Notes: a model not told the origin generated them from the letters alone. 64,000 nucleotides of DNA from Polydactylus sextarius (GCA_016801845.1 CM028931.1:10423587-10487586); one strand, 5' to 3'. Counted from the first letter of the stretch, positions 37,930-49,827 are shown. Made by a program: numbers and translations.

Positions 37930-38350
37930 CCAGATCACACCGTGACGTCACCAAACTCTACATCTGGTCACGTGAACTAGACAGGATGGAGCCGCTGCTT
38001 CTCACCGTGATTTACAGCCGTTTATTGTTGACGAGCACCGGTGAAGACGCTGCCTCCGACACAGACTAAACCGGCCACTAAGGATCCAAATGGTCCGATC
38101 CATCGTTATCAGCTGTGTCTTCGTCTTATCAATTCCTTAAACGATTCCAGACGTTCCCATGTTACGTGATGACGGCACATCGCTTAGACAGGAGCGTCAT
38201 ATTTTTGACAGCCTGCACCAGCCAGCAAGCTCTCCAGGCTCCAGAACCATATCTGCCTTGTATCTGACTAAAGTGCATCGGCACTGTGGCCCGAATCTCT
38301 ATCTTTCTGATGCCGCATCACCATAGTTCCAGCGCTCTGTGGTCTCAGTA
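37930..38350 (+). mobile_element. Dispersed DNA-transposon-like repeat, copy A
   Basis: Closely matches 42510-42935, from GATCACACCGTGACGTCACC to CTCTGTGGTCTCAGTAAACAC. No coding potential or termini could be established. Confidence 0.7.
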
Positions 38351-38357
38351 AACACTT

Positions 38358-38377
38358 TGACCTTTGACCTTTGACAT
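38358..38377 (-). promoter_or_regulatory. DR1-type nuclear-receptor half-site array
   Basis: The plus strand reads TGACCT-T-TGACCT-T-TGACAT, i.e. two perfect AGGTCA half-sites on the minus strand spaced by one base, plus a third degenerate one. DR1 elements bind RXR/PPAR or HNF4. The site is just beyond the end of a dispersed repeat, so function is uncertain. Confidence 0.3.
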
Positions 38378-40085
38378 GTAAATAGCTCACCTTTGAGATT
38401 GCTTAAAGTGACATTTTTTAATAAATTTTGTACATTTTCTCTCAAAGACTGTCAAAAGTGTTGTTATTTTCTTTCTGACGTGGTCACGGTAACCTTGATT
38501 TTATTTTTATTTTTCTTTCTTTACCAAAATATAACATTTTCACCCTTGGTTCCCAGTTAAAGTTTGTTGCCTGTTTCTTCAGATATTGGTATTCACATGA
38601 AATAAGACACCAATATGGACAATGGGACAGATGGACAAGACACTACTGAAACAGAGACATTAAAAAAAAAACTTTTCATCTAAACTCATTAATTCTTAAT
38701 CTAAATATTGTTTTCTTTAATTAATTTTGTTTATCTGTCGTTAATACCATGTCATCCTTGTCTAAATTAGTTATTGTTTAATCAGATGCTTCTCATCTGT
38801 TTGTGTTGATCGTTGTAACCTCAAATGTGGATTTTTTTTTCTTTCTTTCTTTAGTTAAATCTACACGAATTAGTTTTGGGGGTTTTATTTTTTTTATTTT
38901 GCACATAGTTATTTTTTTTTTTTTTTTACTTTTAGTGCTTGTACAGCTTATTTTGCCTTTTTCTGCAAAACTGTGGAGTTTCTTTTTATTCCTTAACTTG
39001 TGCAAATAATTGAAGTTGATGGATGGATGGATGGATGGATGGATGGATGGATGGATGGATGGATGGATGGATGGATGGATGGATGGATGGATGTCTATTA
39101 TTCCATCCATCTATCATCTATTATTTCAATAGATTACAAACAATACATTACCAATCAAATAAAAAATATACATCTATTGAAATTACTTAACAAAATACCA
39201 TATGAACAAATAGTAAATTTAGTAAGGACCATGCAGCATTGGAGACAGTTTGTGTAAAAGGCTGATAATATTAGAGGTAAGAGGAGAAACTCACAGACAG
39301 CTGGATAAGAACAGTGTGAAGCCTGGATGTGGTTTAAAGCTGCACAGACATGAAAGATGTGGTTCAGAGTGTGAGGATCAGGGAGGAGCAGCGAGGGAGT
39401 GTCGGTGTGATAAAAGGGTATGACCCATTAAACCCTCCAGGCCTCAGGAAAGTGACACAGTGACACATAGTCTGACTGTAAATTTCTTTTTAACATAAAG
39501 GAGTCTGAGCCGTTGGCCGATGTAAATTTATCGAAGGAGGTCGTAACGTTTTATGGCTGTAGCTCTCTAAAGGACGTGATGGCGTTTACTCAGCTGTTGA
39601 GATTATGACTCCAGATGATGTGTTTTTTTCCTTTTTTTTCTTCGAGCTATTAACCTCTCTACAATTGTTTTTTAATTTCTATGGAAAAATTGCAATTAAT
39701 GACCAATTGGAAGTAATAAAGAAGCAGATGGTTTGACGCCCCAATGAAAACTTGACAATGTTTTATTGATGAGGTTGTAGAAGAAGGAGGAGGAAGAGTA
39801 AAAGCATCCGCCTGTCTATTTTTGATTTAGATAATACTGAGAACTAAGACTTCCCTCTGTGTAGAGGGAAGTCTTAGAGGGAAGTCTCCGTGTGTCAGAT
39901 GGCGTCCTGTTTGCTGGGTCGCTCTCAGAGCATCAGGAGCATGTGGCCTTTTTGTGATTATTTACAGATCAACAAATCAATTTGTTGGAGGAGAAAAAGA
40001 AGCGAGAAAAGATCTGAGACTTTTCGAAAGATTTTCCTTCTCTAACAAACAAACGAACAAACCTGCAGAAGCTGCAACAAGGAGC
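38378..40085. other. Non-coding with poly(T) runs and the (GATG)n tract
   Basis: No gene seen. A local GGAAGTC duplication (CTTCCCTCTGTGTAGAGGGA then AGTC) near 39850-39885 forms a small hairpin. Confidence 0.45.
39019..39092. repeat. (GATG)n microsatellite
   Basis: About 18 GATG units. The open frames on both strands are simple repeat translations. Confidence 0.95.
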
Positions 40086-40670
40086 TTTAAAGGAGCAGCA
40101 TATAAGATTTTCTATCTTACATACTGTCAGTATCATCTCATCATCCAGGTTGTCAGTTTCCACTGAGCTGCAGCTACAAACAATGTGGATCACAAATGTC
40201 TGACGTTACTAAAACTAAAAGGCCTCGCTACGACTCAACAACGTCTTCAACAAAAGCACAAACCATCTGTCACACACTTGGGATGTGAGTTGTTTAGGAG
40301 CGATGCTATCCCATTAGCATTAGCATTACAGCTACCTGCCCAATTTTGAAAGCATGACTAAGCATATTAGACTATGATGGGACACCTCAGTCTCATCAAC
40401 GTTTGAGAAACACTGATCGTGTTTCACGTTGATTTGTGATGCTAACGTTAGCATCGTGTTACACTGAGACAGTGTGGTAACAGCGCAAACATTAGCAATT
40501 AGCTAATTGTCAAATATGACAAAAACACCAATCTAGCCACTAGATTGGACCAAATATGAGTCGTCATTATATAATCAACAGACGGAGGACTCGTCGTTTG
40601 ACACGGCAGCTCCTTATCTGACAACCTCAACCAGTTTTTGGCTACAATCTTACATACTGCTCCTTTAATT
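40086..40670. mobile_element. hAT-like non-autonomous DNA element
   Basis: It starts TTTAAAGGAGCAGCATATAAGATT and ends with the complement TAATCTTACATACTGCTCC-type sequence (CAATCTTACATACTGCTCCT then TTAA), giving imperfect terminal inverted repeats of about 24 bp. The interior shares an ATTAGCATTAGCATTAC block with 20.26 kb. No target duplication is clear. A similar left end occurs at 17629. Confidence 0.55.
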
Positions 40671-40969
40671 GAGTAATAATTGACTTTATATACACATATA
40701 AATAATTTTTTTTCTTAAATCAGCTCACATTTCAACCTCGCAACGGTTAAAATGTGAAAAAGACGTTTGAGACATAAATGGCTTGAAATTGGAAATCTAA
40801 CACGATTTGAGCTGCTAAAGAGAGAACATCTCTCTTCTGACGGTTGATAGACTGGATGAGCCTGGGAGGAAAAAATGCATTTCACTCTCTCTATCTGTGT
40901 GTGTGTATTTTGAAGAGACCCCGAGGTATAATTTGCAGAATTATGGCAAAGAACCAACCAAAGAAATTA

Positions 40970-41455
40970 TGATTATTACATCTGAGCCATTATTTCAAGC
41001 TTAGCATGTCAACGCCCACACACACTGAGCCTCAAACATATAATCTCCCTCCTACACAGGCACTGAAGAATGCAGAAATTTACAGATCACACAGATCTGT
41101 TGTGACACCTAATATGAGTGGCGTTTAGCTGTTATCACTGTGCATTCTTCAACCTCCACTCCAATAGAAACTCCACTCTACTCGATGCTTCTGACTGCAA
41201 GAGGAATATTTGAAATTCTGGCGATGTAACGCATGAAAGGGAATAGAAACGATGCCTAATGTATATGAATGGGATCCGTGGCATTCAGGTATTTCACGCC
41301 GCGTGAACTGACAGAGGCTCCAGTGAATAAGTTGTCAACTCGCATTGAAATTCATATTGTATCCCAGCTGGAGCCGAGCCCATTTTCTCCACCGTGCTCT
41401 TACGCCACCAGCTGTACAGTTCTCAGAGAGACATCTAATGAGGCAGGAGAGAGAG
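40970..41455. promoter_or_regulatory. CNE-like block
   Basis: Non-repetitive, with CCTAATGTATATGAATGGGA, GAATATTTGAAATTCTGG and CATTGAAATTCATATTG. It ends at the (TA)n tract. The 73-codon frame has no domain. Confidence 0.3.
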
Positions 41456-41463
41456 AGGGAAAA

Positions 41464-41490
41464 TATATATATATATATATATATATATAA
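41464..41490. repeat. (TA)n microsatellite
   Basis: Run of TA dinucleotides. Confidence 0.95.
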
Positions 41491-42379
41491 AGAAGGAAAA
41501 TCCTTACACTGAAGATTTGGCACCGTTCAATGGGGCAGTATCTAGATTCAAGGAGGAGAAAAAAGCTTCTAAATTCAAGGAGCTTGAGGGAAAAAGAAGA
41601 AAAGGTTTGAGTGATTGACTGAGATGAGCTGTGACAATGTCAGCTTTGGTCTGGTCAGATGACGGGTGAATACGAGGGCAGCCAGGAGACCAAAAGACAG
41701 GAGAGGATCAAAAATCAAACCAAAGCCGAGGCAGCGGGAATACGATCCTCGGACACCCTGAAGCTTCCTGGTTCAACGTCTCGATCTGGGAAAAATCCGA
41801 CCTCTCTGCTCTTTTCCTCTCCTCCGTTTAAAGCAGCAGGTGTCCTCCACTGACTCGGCTCATGTTCACAGATTTCCACTTCTGATCCTCGTGCAGTTTT
41901 GACCTTTTGGGTCCAGCTCTCCATCTGGCTGCGATTTGCAACAATCTTGTGGCAAACGCCACAAGTTTCTTGTTTTTTAACATATACTTCAATTAATGGT
42001 CTTAAATTTATTCTCCTTCTGTAAGTGCTATTGAAGCTCGCCTTGTGCTCGGTTCAGTGCGAGTTCGACGACTCGCTAATCAGGGTGTAATCACCCGCCG
42101 TGTTTGGTTGGAATAAAATAAAATACAATACATATTTTTTCATATTTTCTGGCTGCAGCAGCAGCACTTAGCAAAGCACCTTCTTCTCAACCTTAATCCA
42201 TTTTAACTTATTAACTTTAACCTTCTTCTCGCAAAGGAGACACATAAATATGCTCTTTTTTGCATCAACACTGCATTTTTTTACAGCTTGGTAATTTCAA
42301 CAAGCTCTCTGACTGTGACACCCCCCAACATCTCATCATTATCAGTACATCGTCATGTGTAAACCCTAGTTCACACTAG

Positions 42380-44575
42380 ATGACTTTACCGATGACTTGT
42401 GAGTCTCAGTCTCTGTCGTGATCGTTGGCGACTTGTGTTCCCATGATGTGGAGTCTCAACAACTGGTCTGAGACCTGTAGTGTTCACACTACAAGACTTG
42501 TCAGTGATTGACTCCCGATCACACCGTGACGTCACCAAACTCTACGTCTGGTCACGTGAACTAGACAGGATGTAGCCGCTGCTTCTCACCGTGATTTACA
42601 GCCGTTTATTGTTGACGAGCACCGGTGAAGACGCTGCCTCCAACACAGACTAAACCGGCCACTAAGGATCCATATGGTTCGATCCATCGTTATCAGCCAC
42701 ATCTACATCTTATCAGTTCCTTTAACAACTGCAGATGTTCCCATGGTTGCGTGCTGATGGCACATTCTTAGAAAGAAGAGCCATATTTTTGCCTGGACCA
42801 GCCAGCAAGTTCTCCAGTCTCCAAAACCATACCTGGCTTGTAGCTGACTATAACCCATTGGCACCGTGGCCCGAATCTCAAGCTCTCTGATGCCCCGCCG
42901 CCATAGTTCCAGTGCTCTGTGGTGTCAGTAAACACAGACGTCCAAAATGGAGGTTTCTGTCACAAAAAGCGTTAAAACGTCAGACTTTTAAACGTGGTTG
43001 TGAGTGAATCAGTGAGACGGCAGCAGCATTTATCTCACATCCCTCCTCTGATTGGCCGTCGCTCTTTGTCAGTCTCTTCAGACTCCTCCAGTTTTCTAAC
43101 ATGACAGATCCAGTCCCGGTCTCAGACCAGGTCCCGACGGCCTCTGATGGAGTCGTTAGGGCTGTTGACACATTATGATCATTAACTGATGATTCACCAA
43201 CCATCAGAGGACCAAGTCCACCAGACACCACCACTGGAGATCACTGGTGGAGTCGACAAGCAAACACACACATAAAACACACAATCTGCAGAATATTGTA
43301 ATTTTAATCTCCACTTGACATGAACTAATTTCATCAAACAGCTGTTTGCAGGCGAAGATCAACTTCCTGTGTCTGTGCATCACTAATCAGACGTAATGAC
43401 AAACTATTTTAAAACACACACGCCTCTATATATTAAATAACAATCTCAATGTTTGTCTGATGTCACCAGATCTTCTTCATCAGCACCAACAGAGCTGCAG
43501 CCTCATCATCATCATCAGAATCATAAGAAAGACACACACTGCCCCCTGGTGGACAACCAACAAACCATCACCTTCCTGATCCTGACGCTGCAATTTGTTG
43601 CTGAAGAGTTTTAAGTGCAGAGGTGTTAATGAAGCCGCGATGAGCTGAAGGAGGCGTCTTAATAAAAATAAATGTTGTGTTTCCTAATTATACTATATCT
43701 AAAGACTTTAAGTTGTTGTTGTTGTCGTTGCAAACCATTTAAAGAGACACTAAAAGAAAAGACGTTGTTGTTTTTAGGGCGATTTTACTTCCACGATGTG
43801 TTTCAGGATATAATTTGTCCAAAATATAAATGTATGTGCTTATTTTTCTAAACTCTACATTCCACTTTTTTATCGCCATAAATATCTCAAAGAGTGTTTT
43901 TCTTTTTCTTCTCAAAAACATTTCAAAACAGTTTGATCCAGTCTTCAGATTTTTGCCTCATTTGCATATTAAAACATAAAGTAAGTAATTAAAGCAGAAA
44001 AGTTTCACTGCAATTTTTGTTTAACTCCGGTGTTTCTCTCAATCCCAAATAATAAAAGACAGTTTTCATTTATTTTTTTATTCAAAAAAAGAATTAATAA
44101 CACAAGAATGGACAAATAAAGTTTGTGTTTCTGGATGGATGTGGAACAATCAGGACGGTTTGTGGGTTGAACATAAATACTCACATCTATAATCTAAAAG
44201 TGATTTCAGCTCCACCATGAAAACCAGTTTTGTTGCCATGGTGATGTTTACACGCTGGTTTACAAGTTTAGTATCAGTCTCCACGTCAGAGGAGCCGAAC
44301 CCGAACGCGGCGGTTTAGTCTGTGTCGGAGGCAGCGTCTTCACCGGTGCTCGTCAACAATAAACGGCTGTAAATCACGGTGAGAAGCAGCGGCTACATCC
44401 TGTCTAGTTCACGTGACCAGACATAGAGTTTGGTGACGTCACGGTGTGATCGGGAGTCAATCACTGACAAGTCTTGTAGTGTGAACACTACAGGTCTCAG
44501 ACCAGTTGTTGAGACTCCACATCATGGGAACACGAGTCGCCAACGATCACGATCTAGAGTCAACTAGACTTTAGT
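42380..44575. mobile_element. 2.2-kb element with ~245-bp inverted repeats
   Basis: The left arm 42418-42660 (GTGATCGTTGGCGACTTGTG ... CAGACTAAACCGGCC) and right arm about 44310-44555 are near-perfect reverse complements, about 1.65 kb apart. The left part extends to 42935 as a full copy of the 37.9-kb repeat. The interior has no convincing transposase; the minus-strand frame 42980-43234 is unrecognised. This may be a non-autonomous DNA transposon, or two copies inserted head to head. Confidence 0.6.
43539..43552 (-). promoter_or_regulatory. CTCF-like motif inside the 42.4-44.6 kb element
   Basis: The minus strand reads CCACCAGGGGGCAG, a full match to CCASYAGRKGGCRS. It sits inside a region bounded by long inverted repeats, so the mobile element may carry it. 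Confidence 0.35.
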
Positions 44576-45832
44576 CGACCTGTGACTCTTTAGTTGATGG
44601 AGGCTCCATCTTAAAGGTGGATGATGGAGAAACTTCACAAAGACTCAAGACATCGTCTATGAAGATTGTTGTAGCTCCATGTTTTAAAGTGCTGGATAAA
44701 CTTCATCATATTCTTCTGTTTTGTACTTTTACTACATTTACTTATAGATTACTGTCATACTGAAGTACAGTAAATACTAGATACTTTAAGACTTTTACTG
44801 GAGAATCATTCTAGTCACTGACTTAAACTTCTACCAAGTGGTTGAGTGTTTGTTCTTCTACTCTAGTATCTCTACTTCTAATCTAGTGGAACTTGCACAT
44901 AATTTACTTTTTGGGGGTTTTTAAATGTAGTGGTTTCCTTCTTTTGTTCACTGACTTACAGGAGCAACAGCACCATCAGCTGGTCACATTTGATCCAGTT
45001 GGCAGGTGTTTTCATCCAGCTGATGTTTGAGCTGCATCCTTCTTCTTGTGCGTTTCATCATTTTTAATGATCGATCCCTGGTGTCTTGTTTTTTTTTTTT
45101 TTTTTTTTTTTCGTCCGTCCTTGATTGCAGAGTACACACACATCCACTTTTCAAAGAATACGCCTTGGGTAATGGCAAAAATTATTTTTATTTTATTTTT
45201 TTAAATACAGAAAAAAAAGAGGACAAGGAGAAGATCAAAGCATCTGATGATGCACCGTTTTAGTTTAGTTAGGGGTTTTGTTTTTCACTTGCCAAGAGGA
45301 AGTGTCTGGTTTCACTGGGAGACACAACAGATGTTTGTGGAAACAGGTATAGAAACAACACATTTGTTGAGTTTTGTTTGTTTCCGTGTCCGTTCATGTC
45401 CTTTTGTTCTCATGTGTCCTCAGCGTCTCCTCGAGAAGTCTCGACGTGACATTTTCGGTTCAAAGTGACATTAAACAGGTTCGACTTTGCTCCTTTTCTC
45501 CTCCTTTGTCACTTAAAGAGATGAATCATATCTGAAAATCTCTTATTTCCCAGCAGACTTTGATGCTGATGAGTGGGTTTTAACTGACCTCTTCAGGCCA
45601 CACTCCTTTTTTCCCCTTTTCCACTTTTCAAAATTTGACAAACATGATTTGAACTGAAGCCTCCAATGCTGTCAACAAGTCAATAAGTGTTGTGCAAGTG
45701 GCTGAGGGAGATATTTCCCCCAGTGTGTGTTAACCAGAAGCAGAAGCTGCCGGTGGCAGTTCGATCTTCTTCTAAACGTCACCTGAAGGTAAACAAGAGT
45801 TGACTTCTTTGCCCAAATGGTACCTCGTGGGG
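44576..45832. other. Downstream flank of ap5s1
   Basis: Holds the repeat at 44.7 kb and poly(T) at 45091. The ap5s1 3' UTR probably runs into this region; no clear poly(A) signal is placed close to the stop codon. Confidence 0.4.
44715..44890. repeat. Dispersed repeat shared with 22.2 kb
   Basis: Contains AAGTACAGTAAATACTAGAT, then ACTTTAAGACTT and TTCTACTCTAGTATC, as at 22185-22335. Confidence 0.6.
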
Positions 45833-48800
45833 TCACTTGGCCATGTAGGCTGCCACTTCCTTCTCCAGACTCTGGGCGAAGCGGTGGTTCAGGAAGAGGA
45901 GTTGACCGTGAGGAAGAAGGCGACTGAGCAGAGCATCGATACGGTTGCTCCTCAGCAAAACCTGGAGGGGAAATGAACATATTTACAGTGATGGTTCAGA
46001 GTAACATGAACCCAGAGTCTATTTCAACTTGAATACAAGTCAAACTCCCCTCAGGAGATATTTTAGAAGTAATATAGAGTTTAACCGTCTTTTGTTTTCA
46101 CAAGCAAATAGTTAACAATGAAAGTAAATGGGGCAGTCAGCCAAACGTATCTAAATTGTCATTTTTTAACCACTAATAAAGCTCAAAATATCACTTCACT
46201 TCAGCAGTAGCATGAATAGGGTCCCTACACATAAACTGAAGTACTGATAACTTTAGAGTTTATTAAAAAAGACAGTTTTAAGTTTTATGCTTTTCTCAAT
46301 TTTGTTCCTGAGTCTTCAGCTATTGACCCTTTGAACTGCTATTTTGCTATTGAACTTCAACTCTTGTAGCTGCCACATCTTTCACTTCTCATAAACAGTT
46401 TAAACATAAAATTGATAGAGGAATTTGTGCTCTTTCACGTAGCGGCACGACTTTTTCGATATGACTTATGGTTTTTAAACATTAAATAACGTCATAATCA
46501 ACGTCCTCAACTGCCCCATTGCTGCAAAAAACGTCAAGTTTCCACTTTAAAAACTGACATATATCAGTTATTTTTCAGTTTATCTACATAAATGACACAT
46601 GTACATCATCAGCAAAATCTCCTGAAACTGAATGTGAAGAAATTTAAACGACACAAACTTTAGTTTTTGCTGTAAGATGTTTTATCTGATGGGTACCTCA
46701 GCGGCTTCTGCTACGTACAAAGTTATTTCCAGGTCTCAAATTTAAATTCATGCAGACTGTTACAAACTATATTAAGAGGTTATTTTCTGAAGTGTTGTGA
46801 TATTAAGACAATATCTGTGTAATCTACTTTTAGTGAAGTTACTCTTTCCCCCTGAACTATGAGGTCAAACAATTAACACAAGGAGAAAATGTTCTCAGGC
46901 TGCAATTTATTTTCCTTCATGACAAGAAACATGGCAAGTATTTAAATTTCTCTACTTTCTCCAATGGAGCCCCATTTAAAAAAAATAAATAAATTAATCA
47001 ACCAATTATTGGTTTAATGGAAAAAAAGAAAAAGATAAATGGTACATGGTAAATGAAAAATGGTCTCCCGAACAACAGCAGCGTGGCTAAAGTTAAAAAG
47101 TCATTTTCCTCGTCTAATCACTGCCTCGCAGTCTGGCCGACAAAAAAAAAAAAAAAACGACAACCAGGACGACGCCAACGCGTTCAAGTCGCAGCGCAAA
47201 CAGTTGGCGACATAAGAGAGGAGCGACAGCAGGGCGGCCTTATTCTAGAGCCAACACAGTAAAGCTGCAGAGCGTTTGTTTGCAGTCGTACATAAAGAAA
47301 GAAAAGAATTTGAAAAAATTATTTTTTTTTTTTTTTTTTTTTTAAATTGTCAGCTCACACCAAAAGGCTCCCTAAAGGTCTGAAGGTCTCTTTTTTTTTA
47401 ACGTACCGAACTGAACTAAACTGAACTGTCTCAGTCCAGCTCAGTTTGCTCAGCTGTGGCTTCTATGTTTGAAATCTTATGCATAAAATTGAGACCTGAT
47501 AATATTTCTCAGCCATTTCTCTTTTTTAAAACCTCCTGACAAATCTGATAAAACTTTAATTTATTGCTGAAAACATGTAAACCACATCAGCACTACTGCA
47601 CCGAGTAATAATACTTCACTGCTGTACTTAAGAAGGTTTTGGGAGTCTTGCACAGTCAATACACAGGTTTTCTATTTTTGCCGGATGCTGGAGCGTAATG
47701 CAGCAATTCCACACAGAGCAGGTTGTGCGGGACAGGAAGTCGTGCACAGAAACGAAATAAAACATCTGGTTAATTTATAAAAAAACAAACATAAAACGCG
47801 CCGTGTTCACGGCGTGATTCTTGTAGAGCTGCTTTAAAATCAGGCTCAAGACCAACTCTTTTTATCGTATCTTAGATTTTCAATTTAGCTCCACCTAAAT
47901 CGTCTACTAGCATCTTCTGCTTGAAAAAAAACATCCACAGACACAAGTCTGAGCAGTGTAAGTTTGTATAATTTCTCAAGGTTAAAACTCAGGCGGAGAC
48001 AAACCAACCAAAGCCACAACCATGGTGAGACGCTGCATTTTAAAAGGTTAAATAGCTTTGTTTTATTATTTATAAAGGTTGTAGACTGTTCAATGTGCAT
48101 CTCACCTCGCTGCCCGGCCCCAACATATGCAGGTGCTCCAGACAGTGTCGGGTCAGGTTGCGGAGGGTCCCTTCAGCCAGGAGCAGGTTCTCGTGGGGTT
48201 CGCAAACCAACGTGAAGCCCAGACTCTGAACGCCGAGCCACAGGGCGCTCATCTCCTCGGAGAACGGGTCCCCGGCTCTGAGACGCACCACACCGCTGGT
48301 GGCCTCCTGCAGGGCCAGAGCCTCCTCGCCGGGAACCGCCTCCACCATCAATCGGCCGGACGCCTCCCGAGACAGAAACACGGAGCTCCTCACCTGCCTG
48401 AAGCAAAGACGATCAGTTTTTAGAAAAGACCTGATACAACTGACCAGATCAAGTCTAACGTGAAGTCTTAGAATTGAACATTTTGTTGATTTATTTAAGT
48501 TTAACCTTTTATTCTTTATAGCTAACTGAGTTTCTGAGAGCTCTGCTAAAACAAATAAATAAAAATAAAAAATATCATAAATGAAATTATTTTTTTGTAA
48601 TTTTTTTAGAAGGTTTAATAAATATCTGAGAGTTGTAATGCATCCCATTGGTGTTTTTATGTTGAAAAATCAACCAAACTATTCATTTGTAATTGTTGTA
48701 AAAAGTAAAGCAGTTTTCTGACAACTAATCAGAAAATCAGCAGGGTGTGAAAAGAAGAAGACGAAGAAGAAGACGACAGGTTGTGTTAATTGTGTTTGGT

Positions 48801-49542
48801 GACACATTGAAAATCTCTGCTGTAGCGTCAGTTTTTGGATTTAATACATCACATATGGACACGTCTTAAGTTTCAGCTGATATGTTGGCACCAAATTCAT
48901 CCTCCTGAACTGGTTTTATATGGTTTGTAGAAGATACTGTAAACAACATATGTATCCACTTAATTTTTAAAATTTAAAAGATAAAACTTGTGCTTTTCCT
49001 TCATGAAGCTTATAAAGTTTGTGATTTGAGCTTAAATAATAACAAAATATATTGTAAACTAAAGACAAAATAAAGAAGATAATAAAATATTTAAATATAT
49101 ACCTTCATCCACTCATATACATATAAACACCCATATATAAAGATGTCTATATAAATATAAGTCATCTAAATAAATAAATATGATCACACAGTTGAATCAA
49201 CACATATTTAAACCTTCATGAAGGAGGATTTATGACCAAAATGTGGGTTAGTTTTGGATACGTGTTCCTAATAAACTGGAGACTTGGAGGACTGACTGAC
49301 TAACTGACTAACTAACTAACTAATAACATAACTAACTAACTAACCAACCAACCAACCAACCTGGCCACCACCGCCACCTTCTCCTTCCGCAGCAGTCGCT
49401 TCTCCTCCGGGTTCAGCTCCCGGTGCTCCCCGGTCACGACGGCCTCATCTGGACCGAAGACCCGGGAGTACAGGACCCGGGTCTCCCCGGCGGACAGAGC
49501 ACCGACCGGACACACGGTGTGGATCAGGAAACACCGAACCAT
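45833..49542 (-). CDS. ap5s1: AP-5 complex subunit sigma-1, complete, 3 exons
   Basis: Small (sigma) subunit of the AP-5 adaptor complex, which in vertebrates works with SPG11 and SPG15 in late-endosome/lysosome sorting. Exons on the minus strand are 49361-49542, 48106-48397 and 45833-45961 (182, 292 and 129 bp), 603 bp in all, giving 200 residues plus stop; the human protein is also 200 residues. All junctions are GT-AG and the phases agree (2, then 0). Family features visible: N-terminal MVRCFLIHT, the RLLRKEKVAVVARQV stretch across the first junction, WLGVQSLGFTLVCEPHENLL and LAEGTLRNLTRHCLEHL in exon 2, and LLPHGQLLFLNHRFAQSLEKE in the last exon. An ATG at 49597 in the same frame is rejected as the start because the family begins at MVRC. 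Intron 2 carries a dispersed repeat at 46.0-46.3 kb. No frame damage is seen. Confidence 0.95.
46030..46285. repeat. Copy of the 30.3-kb repeat in ap5s1 intron 2 (inverted)
   Basis: Reverse complement of about 30600-30835 with the outer part of the hairpin arm. It reads TGGGGCAGTCAGCCAAACGT, then ACTAATAAAGCTCAAAATAT, then AGGGTCCCTACACATAAACT. Only one arm is present. Confidence 0.8.
49304..49360. repeat. Tetranucleotide repeat abutting the ap5s1 exon 1 donor
   Basis: The plus strand reads GACT/AACT repeats followed by five CCAA units that end exactly at the exon 1 boundary. On the minus strand the intron therefore opens with GTTGGTTGGTTGG, so the repeat itself supplies the splice donor. 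Confidence 0.85.
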
Positions 49543-49700
49543 GTTGACATGTGGACAAAAGCAAAGAAAAGACACTTGTTTGTCACGAACAACGCTCACT
49601 GAGTGTTGTGACGTTTTCTACTTCCGTGTTGGTCAGCTGACCCACGGCGTTCGTTTGCGTTGTTTTAACCAGCAGGTGGCGCCAAAGCTCAACAAAAAAA
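49543..49700 (-). promoter_or_regulatory. Probable ap5s1 promoter region
   Basis: This sequence lies directly upstream of the ap5s1 start. It has an ETS-like ACGGAAGTA on the minus strand near 49620-49628, a half-CRE-like TGACGTTTT near 49609-49617, a perfect 10-bp palindrome GTCAGCTGAC at 49632-49641, and a CTCF-like motif at 49669-49683. It shows no TATA box and is followed by CG-rich coding sequence, as expected for a housekeeping gene. Motif function is inferred. Confidence 0.4.
49669..49683 (+). promoter_or_regulatory. CTCF-like motif upstream of ap5s1
   Basis: The 15-mer CCAGCAGGTGGCGCC fits the CTCF core consensus CCASYAGRKGGCRS at every position. It lies about 130 bp upstream of the ap5s1 start and downstream of the 3' end of the first NLR gene. 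Binding is inferred from the motif alone. Confidence 0.45.
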
Positions 49701-49827
49701 GACAGCGTGGCAGTAAAAATGAAAGTAACAACAGTATTAAGATGATAAAATGTGACGTTTATAGCATTTTTCAGCAGAAATCACAATCTAAATGATCATT
49801 CATTTATTTGTTTTCTATATGACATGA

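Noticed and set aside
38793..39257. Frames with HPSI or DGWM repeats
   Set aside because: Translations of the (GATG)n microsatellite.
42980..43234. 84-codon minus-strand frame as a host gene
   Set aside because: It lies between inverted repeats of a mobile element, has no recognised domain and no splice context.
48127..48423. 98-codon plus-strand frame
   Set aside because: Antisense shadow of ap5s1 exon 2.
48070..48648. 192-codon minus frame as a single-exon gene
   Set aside because: Only the part below 48398 is ap5s1 exon 2; the N-terminal half is intron read-through beyond a clear acceptor.
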